A stretch of DNA of 36,029 bases. Origin: an uncultured Bacteroidales bacterium. Its GTDB lineage: Bacteria > Bacteroidota > Bacteroidia > Bacteroidales > P3. Shown piece after piece: positions 1 through 7,820 of this stretch. The DNA lies in assembly GCA_947168515.1 (NCBI GenBank), contig CAMVMF010000034.1, positions 1 through 36,029 on the forward strand, written 5' to 3'. The notes below the pieces were generated by a model, which had not been told where the DNA came from, did not search any database, and saw only the letters and a program-made list of their open reading frames with translations. Every line of letters begins with the position of its first letter. Positions within the stretch are counted from its first letter, which is position 1. Made by a program: the position numbers and the translations under genes.

Positions 1-390
1 TGATATTGCGGCTTGCGCCGCTTGATTTGTTAAAATTTTAATTCCGAACTATTGCAAAGATGATTTTTGTAGTAACTATTGCCGATTTGTCATGATTTTG
101 AATGGTATTCCATCATTGTTTCACATAAAAAATTGATGTCTTTTCCTGAATTAGGTTGATGTTTTTTGCCTTGAAAAAAAAGTGGTTTGTGGGGCACCTT
201 TCAACAAATGGCGGTGAATTGAAATTGGAGTTATTAACATTGGGCGGTGAAAAGAAAAAAATGAAACTTTTTGTGGGTTTTTGCGTATACTTGGATATAA
301 GAAAATGGGAGTTGAAAACTTTTTTTGGCAGAAAATGGCAATTATTGGAAAAATAGTTGTATCTTTACAATCCGAAAATAATATATAAAA
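1..390. other. Gene-free leader upstream of mraZ
   Basis: I see no convincing gene in this stretch. The first bases hold a small GC-rich hairpin (GCGGC 8-12, loop TTGC, GCCGC 17-21) followed by a T-rich run, which may be the end of a terminator of a gene left of the window. The rest is rich in A and G and contains TGGG at 241, 274 and 306, about 32-33 bases apart. An open frame at 156-356 has a low-complexity Lys/Leu-rich translation and no ATG or RBS that I would trust, so I leave it out. Confidence 0.6.
360..367 (+). promoter_or_regulatory. Possible -7 promoter element of mraZ/dcw operon
   Basis: TATCTTTA matches the Bacteroidota -7 consensus TAnnTTTG in all but the last base and lies 23 bases before the mraZ start. 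No TTTG -33 element sits at the usual spacing of about 19-20 bases, so this is only a plausible promoter. Confidence 0.35.
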
Positions 391-864
391 ATGGCCTTAA
401 TACTTGGTACTGAATACTGTAAGATAGATTCGAACGGTCGATTCAAGTTCCCAACCGCCTTTAAAAAGCAGTTGGCGAGCGACGATTCGCGTTTTGTAAT
501 CCGTCAAGGGTTCACTGCCGAGTGCTTAGAGCTATGGACATTTGACAGTTTTCAGATTGAGGTAAAAATGCTGAGCAAAAGGTTGAACGAGTTCGACCTG
601 GAGGACCGAAAGATCATCCGTCAGATGACGCGTGCCAACATTGTTGAGTTGGACAGCAATGACCGCCTGATGGTGCCTCCGGAGCGCAAATCGGTGTTGG
701 GGAATGCCAAGGAGATAGTGCTGCAGAGTACCGGCAAGTGCATCGAAATCTGGGAGCGAAATGCCTATGATAAGATGAACGATAATGTTGACGACCTTGC
801 TGAGTTGGTCAACAAAAGACTGGGAGGACAGCATGAGCTACCATCTGCCGGTGATGCTGAATGA
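391..864 (+). CDS. mraZ: MraZ, transcriptional regulator of the dcw cluster
   Basis: This 157-residue protein is the usual first gene of the dcw cluster. The MraZ family consists of two SpoVT-AbrB-like domains that form a ring-shaped DNA-binding oligomer and repress the dcw promoter in species where this was tested. The sequence shows the two repeats: an N-terminal one around 'DSNGRFKFPTAFKKQL' (residues 13-28) and a second around 'VELDSNDRLMVPPE' (residues 85-98). The length is normal for the family. The gene starts at the first ATG after the candidate promoter. It overlaps rsmH by 32 bases, so the two are translationally coupled. Autoregulation through the A/G-rich leader upstream is likely by analogy but is not shown by a canonical MraZ box. 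Confidence 0.95.
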   Translation: MALILGTEYCKIDSNGRFKFPTAFKKQLASDDSRFVIRQGFTAECLELWTFDSFQIEVKMLSKRLNEFDLEDRKIIRQMTRANIVELDSNDRLMVPPERKSVLGNAKEIVLQSTGKCIEIWERNAYDKMNDNVDDLAELVNKRLGGQHELPSAGDAE

Positions 865-1732
865 ATGCATCGAGGGTTTGAACATTCGTCCTGACGGGAC
901 CTATGTGGACGTCACCTTTGGAGGTGGCGGCCACTCTCGTGCTATTATGGAGAGGCTGGGCCCTGACGGTCGTCTGATAGGTTTTGACCAGGACGATGAT
1001 GCGTTGCAAAATGCTTTGGATGACAGTCGGTTTGTATTGATTCACGAAAATTTCCGTTATCTGAAGAACTATTTGCGGCTGCATGCCGTCAGGAAGGTTG
1101 ACGGTGTGTTGGCAGATTTGGGCGTATCGTCGCACCAGTTTGATGAAGCTGACAGGGGTTTTTCTACTCGTTTGAATGGGGAGTTAGATCTTCGGATGGA
1201 CCGTCGTCAGGAGTTGACGGCCAAAGATCTTGTTAATAACCTTGACGAAAGGGAGTTGACCGGCCTGTTGCGTTTGTACGGTGAGTTGCCTAATGCGTTG
1301 CAGATGGCCAAGGCCATTTGCAAGGCCCGAGCCGAAAAGGCTATTGAGACCACATTTGACCTGCGCCAAGCCGTTGAACGGCACCTGCCGCGAGGAATGG
1401 AAAATAAATATCTGGCCATGTTGTTCCAGGCACTTAGGATAGAGGTGAATGGCGAGTTGGATGCCTTACAAGCCATGCTGCAGCAAGCTGTGGAGATACT
1501 GAATCCGGGCGGTCGGTTGGTGGTCATGTCGTACCACTCGTTGGAAGACAGGCTGGTGAAGAATTTTTTTAAAACAGGCAATTTCGAGGGCAAGCTGGAA
1601 AAAGACTTCTACGGCAATGCAATTGTGCCGCTGAAGCCGGTGACCCGCAAACCCGTTACGGCCAGTGAAGAAGAACTACAACAGAACAATCGCTCGCGTA
1701 GTGCCAAGCTGCGCGTAGCAGAGAAATTGTAA
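833..1732 (+). CDS. rsmH: RsmH (MraW), 16S rRNA m4C1402 methyltransferase
   Basis: This is the SAM-dependent enzyme that N4-methylates C1402 of 16S rRNA. The sequence shows the family's opening 'YHLPVMLNECIEGL', the SAM-binding loop 'DVTFGGGGHSRAI' (about residues 26-38), 'GVLADLGVSSHQFD' and the C-terminal 'VVMSYHSLEDRLVKNFF'. The open frame reaches back to 785, but I chose ATG 833 because it is preceded by GGGAGG at a good distance and starts exactly at the conserved MSYHLPV. That gives 299 residues, a typical length. It overlaps the end of mraZ and ends 14 bases before ftsL. Confidence 0.96.
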   Translation: MSYHLPVMLNECIEGLNIRPDGTYVDVTFGGGGHSRAIMERLGPDGRLIGFDQDDDALQNALDDSRFVLIHENFRYLKNYLRLHAVRKVDGVLADLGVSSHQFDEADRGFSTRLNGELDLRMDRRQELTAKDLVNNLDERELTGLLRLYGELPNALQMAKAICKARAEKAIETTFDLRQAVERHLPRGMENKYLAMLFQALRIEVNGELDALQAMLQQAVEILNPGGRLVVMSYHSLEDRLVKNFFKTGNFEGKLEKDFYGNAIVPLKPVTRKPVTASEEELQQNNRSRSAKLRVAEKL

Positions 1733-1746
1733 TAACATAAACAAAA

Positions 1747-2136
1747 ATGGACGAACATAAGAGCATACAGCATCCACAGCAGTCTGACGAGCATACCAAG
1801 CAAAGGCAGACTGTCCAACAGTCCAAGGCAAAGAATAAGCGCAATTGGGTGTCTAGTTTCTTTGGCGGTGACGTACTGCAGAGCGATTTTGTGCTGCGGC
1901 AAGCGTGGCTGATATTGTTGCTCTTTGCCTTTGCGCTATTGTTGGTCTACAACCGGTACAGAGTGGAAGATTTGACCAAGGCTAAGATAGAGGCTCAGGA
2001 ACGGATCAACTTCCTTCGAGAGAGCCGCATCGAACTTCAAAAACGCTATCAGGAGACCATCAAGATTTCCAAGATTGCTGAGAGGTTGGACTCCACGGGT
2101 GTAGGCATTACGGCAGGCCCGCCATTTGAGATTTAA
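1747..2136 (+). CDS. ftsL: FtsL-like division protein
   Basis: This 129-residue protein has the layout of Bacteroidota FtsL. A polar Gln/Lys-rich cytoplasmic N-terminus of about 50 residues is followed by one membrane segment at about residues 53-68 (AWLILLLFAFALLLVY). A periplasmic helix at about 74-110 has the heptad character of a coiled coil. FtsL pairs with FtsB and FtsQ at the septum to activate FtsW/FtsI. Sequence conservation in this family is low, so the call rests on topology, size and its place between rsmH and ftsI. It starts 14 bases after rsmH. Confidence 0.85.
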   Translation: MDEHKSIQHPQQSDEHTKQRQTVQQSKAKNKRNWVSSFFGGDVLQSDFVLRQAWLILLLFAFALLLVYNRYRVEDLTKAKIEAQERINFLRESRIELQKRYQETIKISKIAERLDSTGVGITAGPPFEI

Positions 2137-2192
2137 AAACGTAGTTGAAAGAATCATCATAATTAGCAAATTAATACATATATCAATAGATT

Positions 2193-4397
2193 TTGGAAGA
2201 GGAAAGACATAATAAGAGTTTATTTATCAAGATGCTGGTGCTCTGGCTGCTGCTGGTAGTGGTGGGTGGCGGTGCCATGCTTTGGTCGACCATTAAAACT
2301 CAAGTGGTGGATGGCGATATGTGGCGCGAGAAGGCTAGGAAACGCGAGTATACGGAGCGTATCGAGCCGGCGCGACGTGGCACAATCTTCTCTTCCGACG
2401 GCAAAGTGCTGGCCACCACAGTGCCTGTGTGCGATCTCTGTTTGGACTTGGGCCGCTGGCCTAAGAGAGATAGTAAGGGGGCCCCGATAGTGAAGAACGG
2501 GGTGGTGGAAATGGAAAGTTGCATCACTAGCGACTCTGCATTCCGCGCCAATTTGGGCACGGTTTGCCGAATTCTCCACGAGCAGTTCCCCAACAAGTCG
2601 GTCGGCTATTACCACGACCGCATCATGAAGGAATACATCAAGCAGCGTCCGAGCCGTTGTCTATATGTGGAGCGTCGTGTGCCCTACTCGCAGTGGTCGG
2701 CTATCCGCAGCTTGAAAGGGTGGGAGCGATGTGTGGTGACTAAAACTTCTGACGGAAGCGTCACTAGCTATGTACGTGCCCATATCTACGGCAATCTCGG
2801 TGAAAACACCATAGGTCTGCATTACAAAACACCCAAGCAGGAAGGTTACACCGGTCTTGAGGGCTTTTATGACACCGTGTTGCGTGGGCAGGATGGCATA
2901 TACAAATGCCGCCGCCTGACGCGTGGCACTTGGCTGCCAGAAGAGGAGAGTTGGGAGTATGGTGCCGACCTCGACTCAACTCTGCTACAGCGCCGTGTGG
3001 ATGGTAAAAGCATTATTTCTACCATTGATACCCGATACCAAGATATAGCAGAAAGTGCCTTACGTAAGTCAATGAACCAGTATGGAGGACAGCGCGGATG
3101 TGCTATCTTGATGGAGGTGTCAACAGGGTATGTGTTGGCATGTAGCAGCCTCACCCGTGACACCAATGGGCGCCTGTCGGAGAACCTGTGGAGCAATGTG
3201 GCCGTGAGCGACCACTACGAACCTGGTTCTACCTTTAAAACTGTGGCCATGACGGCCATGCTAAACGATAAGAAAATTGCGCTAGACACAGCTAAACGTG
3301 TGCGTGCCGGAGGCGTAAAGCGGTTTAGTTCCACTAGTGGCGAAATCAATGATGGCCACGGCTACGCCACCGATACTGCCAATCTGGCTGGGGTGTTGGC
3401 CAAGTCGTCTAACGTTGGAATGTGCGAGCTGGCATGGGAGTACTATGCTGGACGACGCGAGGACCTGAAGAAAGGTATAAAAGAGATTTTCCCCTTTGGC
3501 AAGATGCAGCCCGACCTGGCGGTAATTGAGACCAATACCGGCATTGTGAAGCTCAACTCCGACCGCGACTTCTTGAACCTCAGCTATGGCTATTCGGCTA
3601 CTGTTACTCCGTTGCAGTTGGTTACTTTCTACAACGGTATTGCCAATGGCGGGCGTATGATGAAACCCCTTTTCTGCCGTGAGGTGCTGGATGGGCGACG
3701 CCGATCGGTAGTCAAGCCCGTGGTGCTGAATGAGCATATCTGTAGCGAAGAGACGGCAAAGCAGATGCGAGAGATGCTGGTAGGCGTGGTGGAACACGGC
3801 ACGGGCAACATCATCTACAACACCGTCTATGGTATCGGAGGCAAGACCGGAACTACTCAAGGTATTAACGATAAGAGCATCAAAAACTCCTCCTTCGTAG
3901 GCTTCTTCCCGGCCGACAATCCGCGCTACACCTGCCTGGTGTTGTTGGAACGGACTAGTATTGCCGGCCGCCATTCCGCAGCCCCAGTATTCAAGCAAAT
4001 TGCCGACTGCGTAGTGGCTTTTGACAGCGAATTGGGAAGTGTGCGTCTGCAAGACTCTGGCCGTGTCGTCAACCCCGTGATAACCAAAGGCAACCAAAGA
4101 CAGTTGGCTGAGGCCTATCGTTTGCTGGGACTACCCTTTGCTGTGACCGATACGGTGGGGGCTTCGACAGGTTGGACTATCTTTGACAACGAGCAAGAGT
4201 GCTATAAGCCTTATACTGTGCCTACTGACGTGGTGCCCAATTGCTACGGGATGACTATCCGCGATGCCATGAAACTGTTGCGTGGCATGGGATTGAAGGT
4301 CAGGTTCACAGGGCAGGGCAAAGTTAAAAATCAGAACCCCAAGGCCCGCACTCCAATCGTAAGAGGCTCGACCGTTGTGTTGGAACTTGGCAATTAG
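2193..4397 (+). CDS. ftsI: FtsI (PBP3-type), septal peptidoglycan transpeptidase
   Basis: This class B penicillin-binding protein crosslinks septal peptidoglycan in partnership with FtsW. It has a short cytoplasmic N-terminus and a membrane anchor at about residues 14-32. The dimerisation domain follows, then the transpeptidase domain with S346-T-F-K349 (nucleophile Ser), S405-S-N407 and K551-T-G553. One PASTA domain sits at the very C-terminus (about 675-734, 'VPNCYGMTIRDAMKLL'), as is common in Bacteroidota FtsI. The length of 734 is typical with a PASTA domain. The start is unclear: a stop lies at 2187-2189, leaving only ATT 2190, TTG 2193 or the internal ATG 2232. The ATG would remove almost all of the cytoplasmic tail, so I used TTG. 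Confidence 0.95.
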   Translation: MEEERHNKSLFIKMLVLWLLLVVVGGGAMLWSTIKTQVVDGDMWREKARKREYTERIEPARRGTIFSSDGKVLATTVPVCDLCLDLGRWPKRDSKGAPIVKNGVVEMESCITSDSAFRANLGTVCRILHEQFPNKSVGYYHDRIMKEYIKQRPSRCLYVERRVPYSQWSAIRSLKGWERCVVTKTSDGSVTSYVRAHIYGNLGENTIGLHYKTPKQEGYTGLEGFYDTVLRGQDGIYKCRRLTRGTWLPEEESWEYGADLDSTLLQRRVDGKSIISTIDTRYQDIAESALRKSMNQYGGQRGCAILMEVSTGYVLACSSLTRDTNGRLSENLWSNVAVSDHYEPGSTFKTVAMTAMLNDKKIALDTAKRVRAGGVKRFSSTSGEINDGHGYATDTANLAGVLAKSSNVGMCELAWEYYAGRREDLKKGIKEIFPFGKMQPDLAVIETNTGIVKLNSDRDFLNLSYGYSATVTPLQLVTFYNGIANGGRMMKPLFCREVLDGRRRSVVKPVVLNEHICSEETAKQMREMLVGVVEHGTGNIIYNTVYGIGGKTGTTQGINDKSIKNSSFVGFFPADNPRYTCLVLLERTSIAGRHSAAPVFKQIADCVVAFDSELGSVRLQDSGRVVNPVITKGNQRQLAEAYRLLGLPFAVTDTVGASTGWTIFDNEQECYKPYTVPTDVVPNCYGMTIRDAMKLLRGMGLKVRFTGQGKVKNQNPKARTPIVRGSTVVLELGN

Positions 4398-4425
4398 AAT
4401 GTAGAATTGTGATATTTTGTTATTG

Positions 4426-5874
4426 ATGAAACTATTAGATATAATAAAAGGTCTGCAACCGTTAGCCCCAGTGGCCCTTAACCCCGAAGTGAACGACATC
4501 TGTTTCGACTCACGCAAGGTGGGGAAGGGTGACTGCTATGTGGCTCAGGTTGGTACAAAAGTCGATGGACATGCCTTCATAGATGCCACCATCGATGCCG
4601 GAGCTGTGGCCATCGTGTGCCAGCAAATGCCCGAGCATCCACAGGCAGGTGTGGCGTATGTGGTGGTAGAAAATAGTGCCGAGGCGTTGGGCATCATGGC
4701 CGACAACTATTACGGACACCCTTCGCGTCAGTTGAAGCTGGTGGGCATTACGGGTACTAATGGGAAGACAACCACGGTAACGCTGCTCCATAGACTATTT
4801 CGTGAGCTAGGGTGCCATGTGGGTCTGATATCCACTATCGTCAACAAAATCGATGAGGTTGAAATACCAACATCCCATACCACCCCTGACGCATTGGAAC
4901 TGAACTTATTGTTGCGGCGCATGGTAGATGCTGGTTGCCAGTATGCCTTCATGGAGGTCAGCAGCCATGCTGTGGTGCAGAGCCGTATAGCTGGACTTGT
5001 CTTTGCTGGTGCTATTTTCAGTAATATTACGCATGACCATTTAGACTTCCACAAGACGATGGCCAACTACATAGCAGCCAAGAAAAAGTTCTTTGACTAT
5101 CTGCCTGCTGGAGCCTTCGCTCTGACCAATATAGATGACAGAAACGGCCTGGTCATGGTGCAGAATACAAAGGCGATGGTCAAGACTTACAGCTTGACCA
5201 AATTGGCTGACTTCACCTGCAAGGTGGTGGAAGATACTTTCCAGGGATTGCTGCTAGAGATAAACGGTCAAAGTGTTTACACCCGCTTGGTGGGACGCTT
5301 TAATGCCTATAACCTCACCGCCATTTATGGTGCGGCCGTTCTGCTGGGCGTAGCTCCTAGCGAAGCGTTGCGGTTGCTGAGCACGCTCCACGCTGCCGAA
5401 GGTCGATTCCAATATGTTTCAGGCAAAGGCCTCGTTGCCATCGTCGACTATGCCCACACCCCTGACGCGTTGGAGAATGTGCTTGCCACGATCAACGACA
5501 TCCGACGTACCTCCCAAATGCTCTTTACCGTGGTGGGCTGCGGTGGAGACAGAGACACCACTAAACGCCCCGAAATGGCCAGAATAGCCCTGAAAATGAG
5601 CGACCGTTTGATACTCACATCCGACAATCCGCGCACCGAGGACCCCGAAAAGATTTTGGATGACATGGAATCGGGGTTGACCGATGGAGAGAAAGGAATG
5701 GTAGTGCGTATTACCGACCGGCGGTCGGCTATTAAAACTGCTGTGATGATGGCCCGGGAGGGCGACATTATCTTAGTGGCAGGTAAAGGCCACGAGAAGT
5801 ACCAAGAAGTAAATGGTGTGAGACACCACTTTGACGATGTGGAAGAGCTGGAGAAACTATTGTGTAGTGAATAA
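4426..5874 (+). CDS. murE: MurE, UDP-MurNAc-Ala-Glu:meso-DAP ligase
   Basis: MurE adds the third amino acid to UDP-MurNAc-L-Ala-D-Glu using ATP in the cytoplasm. The 482-residue protein has all three Mur ligase domains, with P-loop 'GITGTNGKTTTV' (about residues 106-117) and 'NITHDHLDFH' in the central domain. The C-terminal motif DNPRTEDP is the DNPR signature that in this family reads meso-diaminopimelate rather than lysine. The open frame begins at TTG 4417, but ATG 4426 gives the natural start MKLLDIIKG. It lies 28 bases after ftsI. It is intact, in contrast to murD two genes on. Confidence 0.96.
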   Translation: MKLLDIIKGLQPLAPVALNPEVNDICFDSRKVGKGDCYVAQVGTKVDGHAFIDATIDAGAVAIVCQQMPEHPQAGVAYVVVENSAEALGIMADNYYGHPSRQLKLVGITGTNGKTTTVTLLHRLFRELGCHVGLISTIVNKIDEVEIPTSHTTPDALELNLLLRRMVDAGCQYAFMEVSSHAVVQSRIAGLVFAGAIFSNITHDHLDFHKTMANYIAAKKKFFDYLPAGAFALTNIDDRNGLVMVQNTKAMVKTYSLTKLADFTCKVVEDTFQGLLLEINGQSVYTRLVGRFNAYNLTAIYGAAVLLGVAPSEALRLLSTLHAAEGRFQYVSGKGLVAIVDYAHTPDALENVLATINDIRRTSQMLFTVVGCGGDRDTTKRPEMARIALKMSDRLILTSDNPRTEDPEKILDDMESGLTDGEKGMVVRITDRRSAIKTAVMMAREGDIILVAGKGHEKYQEVNGVRHHFDDVEELEKLLCSE

Positions 5875-5925
5875 ACGTAATGATGGATATATCGTATTAA
5901 CGTAATAGAAAATAAGTACATAAGT

Positions 5926-7098
5926 ATGTTATATTACCTTTTTGATTGGTTAGACAAGGCCTTTGACTTTCCCGGAGCTGGGGTGTTTCAGTACATCTCT
6001 TTCCGCGCTGCCATGTCGGCAATCACCTCGTTGCTGATAATGCTGATATTCGGCAAGCGTTTTATCCGGTTTATACGCCGCAAATCGATTGGCGAGACGG
6101 TGCGCAACCTTGGCTTGGAAGGACAAAAGGAGAAAGAAGGCACACCTACGATGGGCGGATTGCTGATACTGTCGGCCATTATCATCCCCACTTTGCTGTT
6201 TGCCAAGCTGGACAATGTCTATGTGATTACCATGCTGATTACTACCTTGTGGCTGGGATTGATAGGCTTTATCGATGACTATATCAAGGTGTTCAAAAAA
6301 GACAAGCATGGGCTCCCCGGCAAATTTAAGGTCTTTGGCCAAGTGATGCTGGGCCTGGGTGTGGGATTGCTTCTGTCGTTTCACCCCGCTGTGGCATCCA
6401 CCAAAACCACTATCCCTTTTGTCAAAGGCAATGAGTTCGACTACGCGTGGTTGATAAGTTGGATGGGCGACTGGACCCAAGGCTATGTATGGGTGGTGTA
6501 CGTCATTGTGGCCATCATTGTGGTAACAGCGGTCTCCAATGCTGCCAACCTAACCGACGGCATCGATGGGTTGGCTGCTAGCACAGCAGGTATTATCGGC
6601 GGGGCTTTGGCCATATTGGCATGGCTGTCAGGCAACATCATCATGGCCAACTACCTCAACATTGTCTATCTGACCAATATAGGCGAACTCACTGTTTTTA
6701 TTACCGCTTTTGTGGGTGCGACGTTGGGTTTCCTCTGGTTCAATACCTATCCTGCCGAGGTATTTATGGGCGACACAGGCTCGTTGGCCTTGGGCGGCAT
6801 CATAGCTGTTTTCGCATTACTGATCCGCAAGGAGCTGTTGCTTCCTGTTCTCTGTGGAATCTATGTAGTAGAAGACTTCTCGGTCATCTGTCAGACTTGG
6901 GGTTGCAAACATTACCGTCGCAAGCATAAACTTCCCCAAGGCGAACCAGTGCCCGTGGATAAACGGCCCTTCCTCATGACACCTATCCACCACCACTATC
7001 AGAAACAAGGTATACCTGAACCCAAAATTGTTCAAAGGTTTACCATCATCGGAATCCTGCTTGCCATTGTAAGCATTGTAACTCTCAAACTCAGATAA
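5926..7098 (+). CDS. mraY: MraY, phospho-MurNAc-pentapeptide translocase (lipid I synthase)
   Basis: MraY transfers phospho-MurNAc-pentapeptide to undecaprenyl phosphate at the inner face of the cytoplasmic membrane. The 390-residue polytopic protein shows the family landmarks 'EGTPTMGG', '[12 protein letters not shown]' with the catalytic Asp pair, '[10 protein letters not shown]', '[12 protein letters not shown]' and the histidine loop '[12 protein letters not shown]' near the C-terminus. The start at ATG 5926 has a run of hydrophobic segments directly behind it. The stop codon TAA (7096-7098) overlaps the first AAGCACAC copy of the repeat block that follows. Confidence 0.97.
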   Translation: MLYYLFDWLDKAFDFPGAGVFQYISFRAAMSAITSLLIMLIFGKRFIRFIRRKSIGETVRNLGLEGQKEKEGTPTMGGLLILSAIIIPTLLFAKLDNVYVITMLITTLWLGLIGFIDDYIKVFKKDKHGLPGKFKVFGQVMLGLGVGLLLSFHPAVASTKTTIPFVKGNEFDYAWLISWMGDWTQGYVWVVYVIVAIIVVTAVSNAANLTDGIDGLAASTAGIIGGALAILAWLSGNIIMANYLNIVYLTNIGELTVFITAFVGATLGFLWFNTYPAEVFMGDTGSLALGGIIAVFALLIRKELLLPVLCGIYVVEDFSVICQTWGCKHYRRKHKLPQGEPVPVDKRPFLMTPIHHHYQKQGIPEPKIVQRFTIIGILLAIVSIVTLKLR

Positions 7099-7265
7099 GC
7101 ACACGTTCTGCCATAATACATCTTTACCAGTAAGCACACATATCCGTAAGCACACACCGTTAGATAAGTAGACCTCCCGTCAAACGCACCAAGTTAAGCA
7201 CACAAACAAAAAGCACACGTTCCGTCAAATACATCTCAAAGCACACACAACTATTAAATACATCT
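7097..7265 (+). repeat. Irregular AAGCACAC / ATACATCT direct-repeat block
   Basis: AAGCACAC occurs six times, at 7097, 7132, 7148, 7196, 7211 and 7239. ATACATCT occurs three times, at 7116, 7229 and 7258, each time 11-12 bases after the end of an AAGCACAC copy. Two of the units also share a GTTC-TG/CG-TC-type middle. Spacing is irregular (15 to 48 bases), so this is not a CRISPR array. The block fills the whole gap between the mraY stop and the start of the murD remnant. That is the place where the first two domains of MurD are encoded in other Bacteroidales. Confidence 0.85.
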
Positions 7266-7272
7266 TTAGATA

Positions 7273-7812
7273 ATGAGCATAGAACTATTAGCAAACCAAG
7301 GTCGAGACCGCGTTCACGGCGGATTGGCAGCAGTCGACTCTTCAAAACTTCGCCAAATGCGCGACAATGCCCTGCGCAGTTGTTTTACCCGTTTGGAAGA
7401 AACCACTTACCGGATGGAATACGTGGCACGTATTCATGGTAAGGAGTTTATTAACGATGCCGCAGGTAGGAGCGTCAATGCCACATGGTATGCACTGGAG
7501 AACACCGAAGGCAGTATCATCTGGATAGCCTTTGGTGGCGCGGACGATGCCGACTATACGCGGCTTCGCCCCATAGCACTGCGGAAGGTACGCATGCTCA
7601 TCTGCGTGGGTAACGACAACCAACATCTGCATGATGCCTTCAAAGATGTCGTTTCAGACATCCGCGATGTAGAAAGCATCGGTGCCGCAGTCCATTGTGC
7701 CTGCTATAGCATGGTGGAAAATGCCAAGGTTCTTTTTTCACCTGCCACCCGTGGCGGTTTGTCTGTAGAGACGGCAGGTCGCATCTTTCGTCATGAAGTC
7801 AACGAATTGTAA
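7273..7812 (+). CDS. MurD C-terminal domain only, motif-degenerate
   Basis: This 179-residue frame sits in the murD slot between mraY and ftsW and aligns by eye with the last third of MurD (normally about 440-450 residues). 'YRMEYVARIHGKEFINDAAG' (46-65) and 'VNATWYALE' (68-76) match the start of the Mur ligase C-terminal domain. 'CVGNDNQHLHDAF' (111-123) and 'VLFSPATRGG' (153-162) follow in the right order. The N-terminal UDP-binding domain and the ATP-binding central domain with GKTT are absent. The DSKATN-type motif has become DAAGRSVN (no lysine) and SPACASFD-type has become SPATRGGLS, so the residues that bind D-Glu appear lost. It has an ATG, no internal stop and ends 8 bases before ftsW. 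It cannot be a ligase alone. It may be a decaying remnant or a repurposed domain, and a full murD should exist elsewhere. Confidence 0.82.
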   Translation: MSIELLANQGRDRVHGGLAAVDSSKLRQMRDNALRSCFTRLEETTYRMEYVARIHGKEFINDAAGRSVNATWYALENTEGSIIWIAFGGADDADYTRLRPIALRKVRMLICVGNDNQHLHDAFKDVVSDIRDVESIGAAVHCACYSMVENAKVLFSPATRGGLSVETAGRIFRHEVNEL

Positions 7813-7820
7813 CAATTCAA

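Noticed and set aside
156..356. 66-codon frame upstream of mraZ
   Set aside because: TTG start, low-complexity Lys/Leu/Gly/Phe content and no homology I recognise. The region is better read as leader DNA.
3282..4097. 271-codon frame antisense to ftsI
   Set aside because: It lies wholly within the transpeptidase domain of ftsI, has no RBS or promoter and no recognisable domain.
7097..7265. Repeat block as a CRISPR array
   Set aside because: Repeats are 8 bases and spacers vary from 7 to 40 bases. No cas genes are near.
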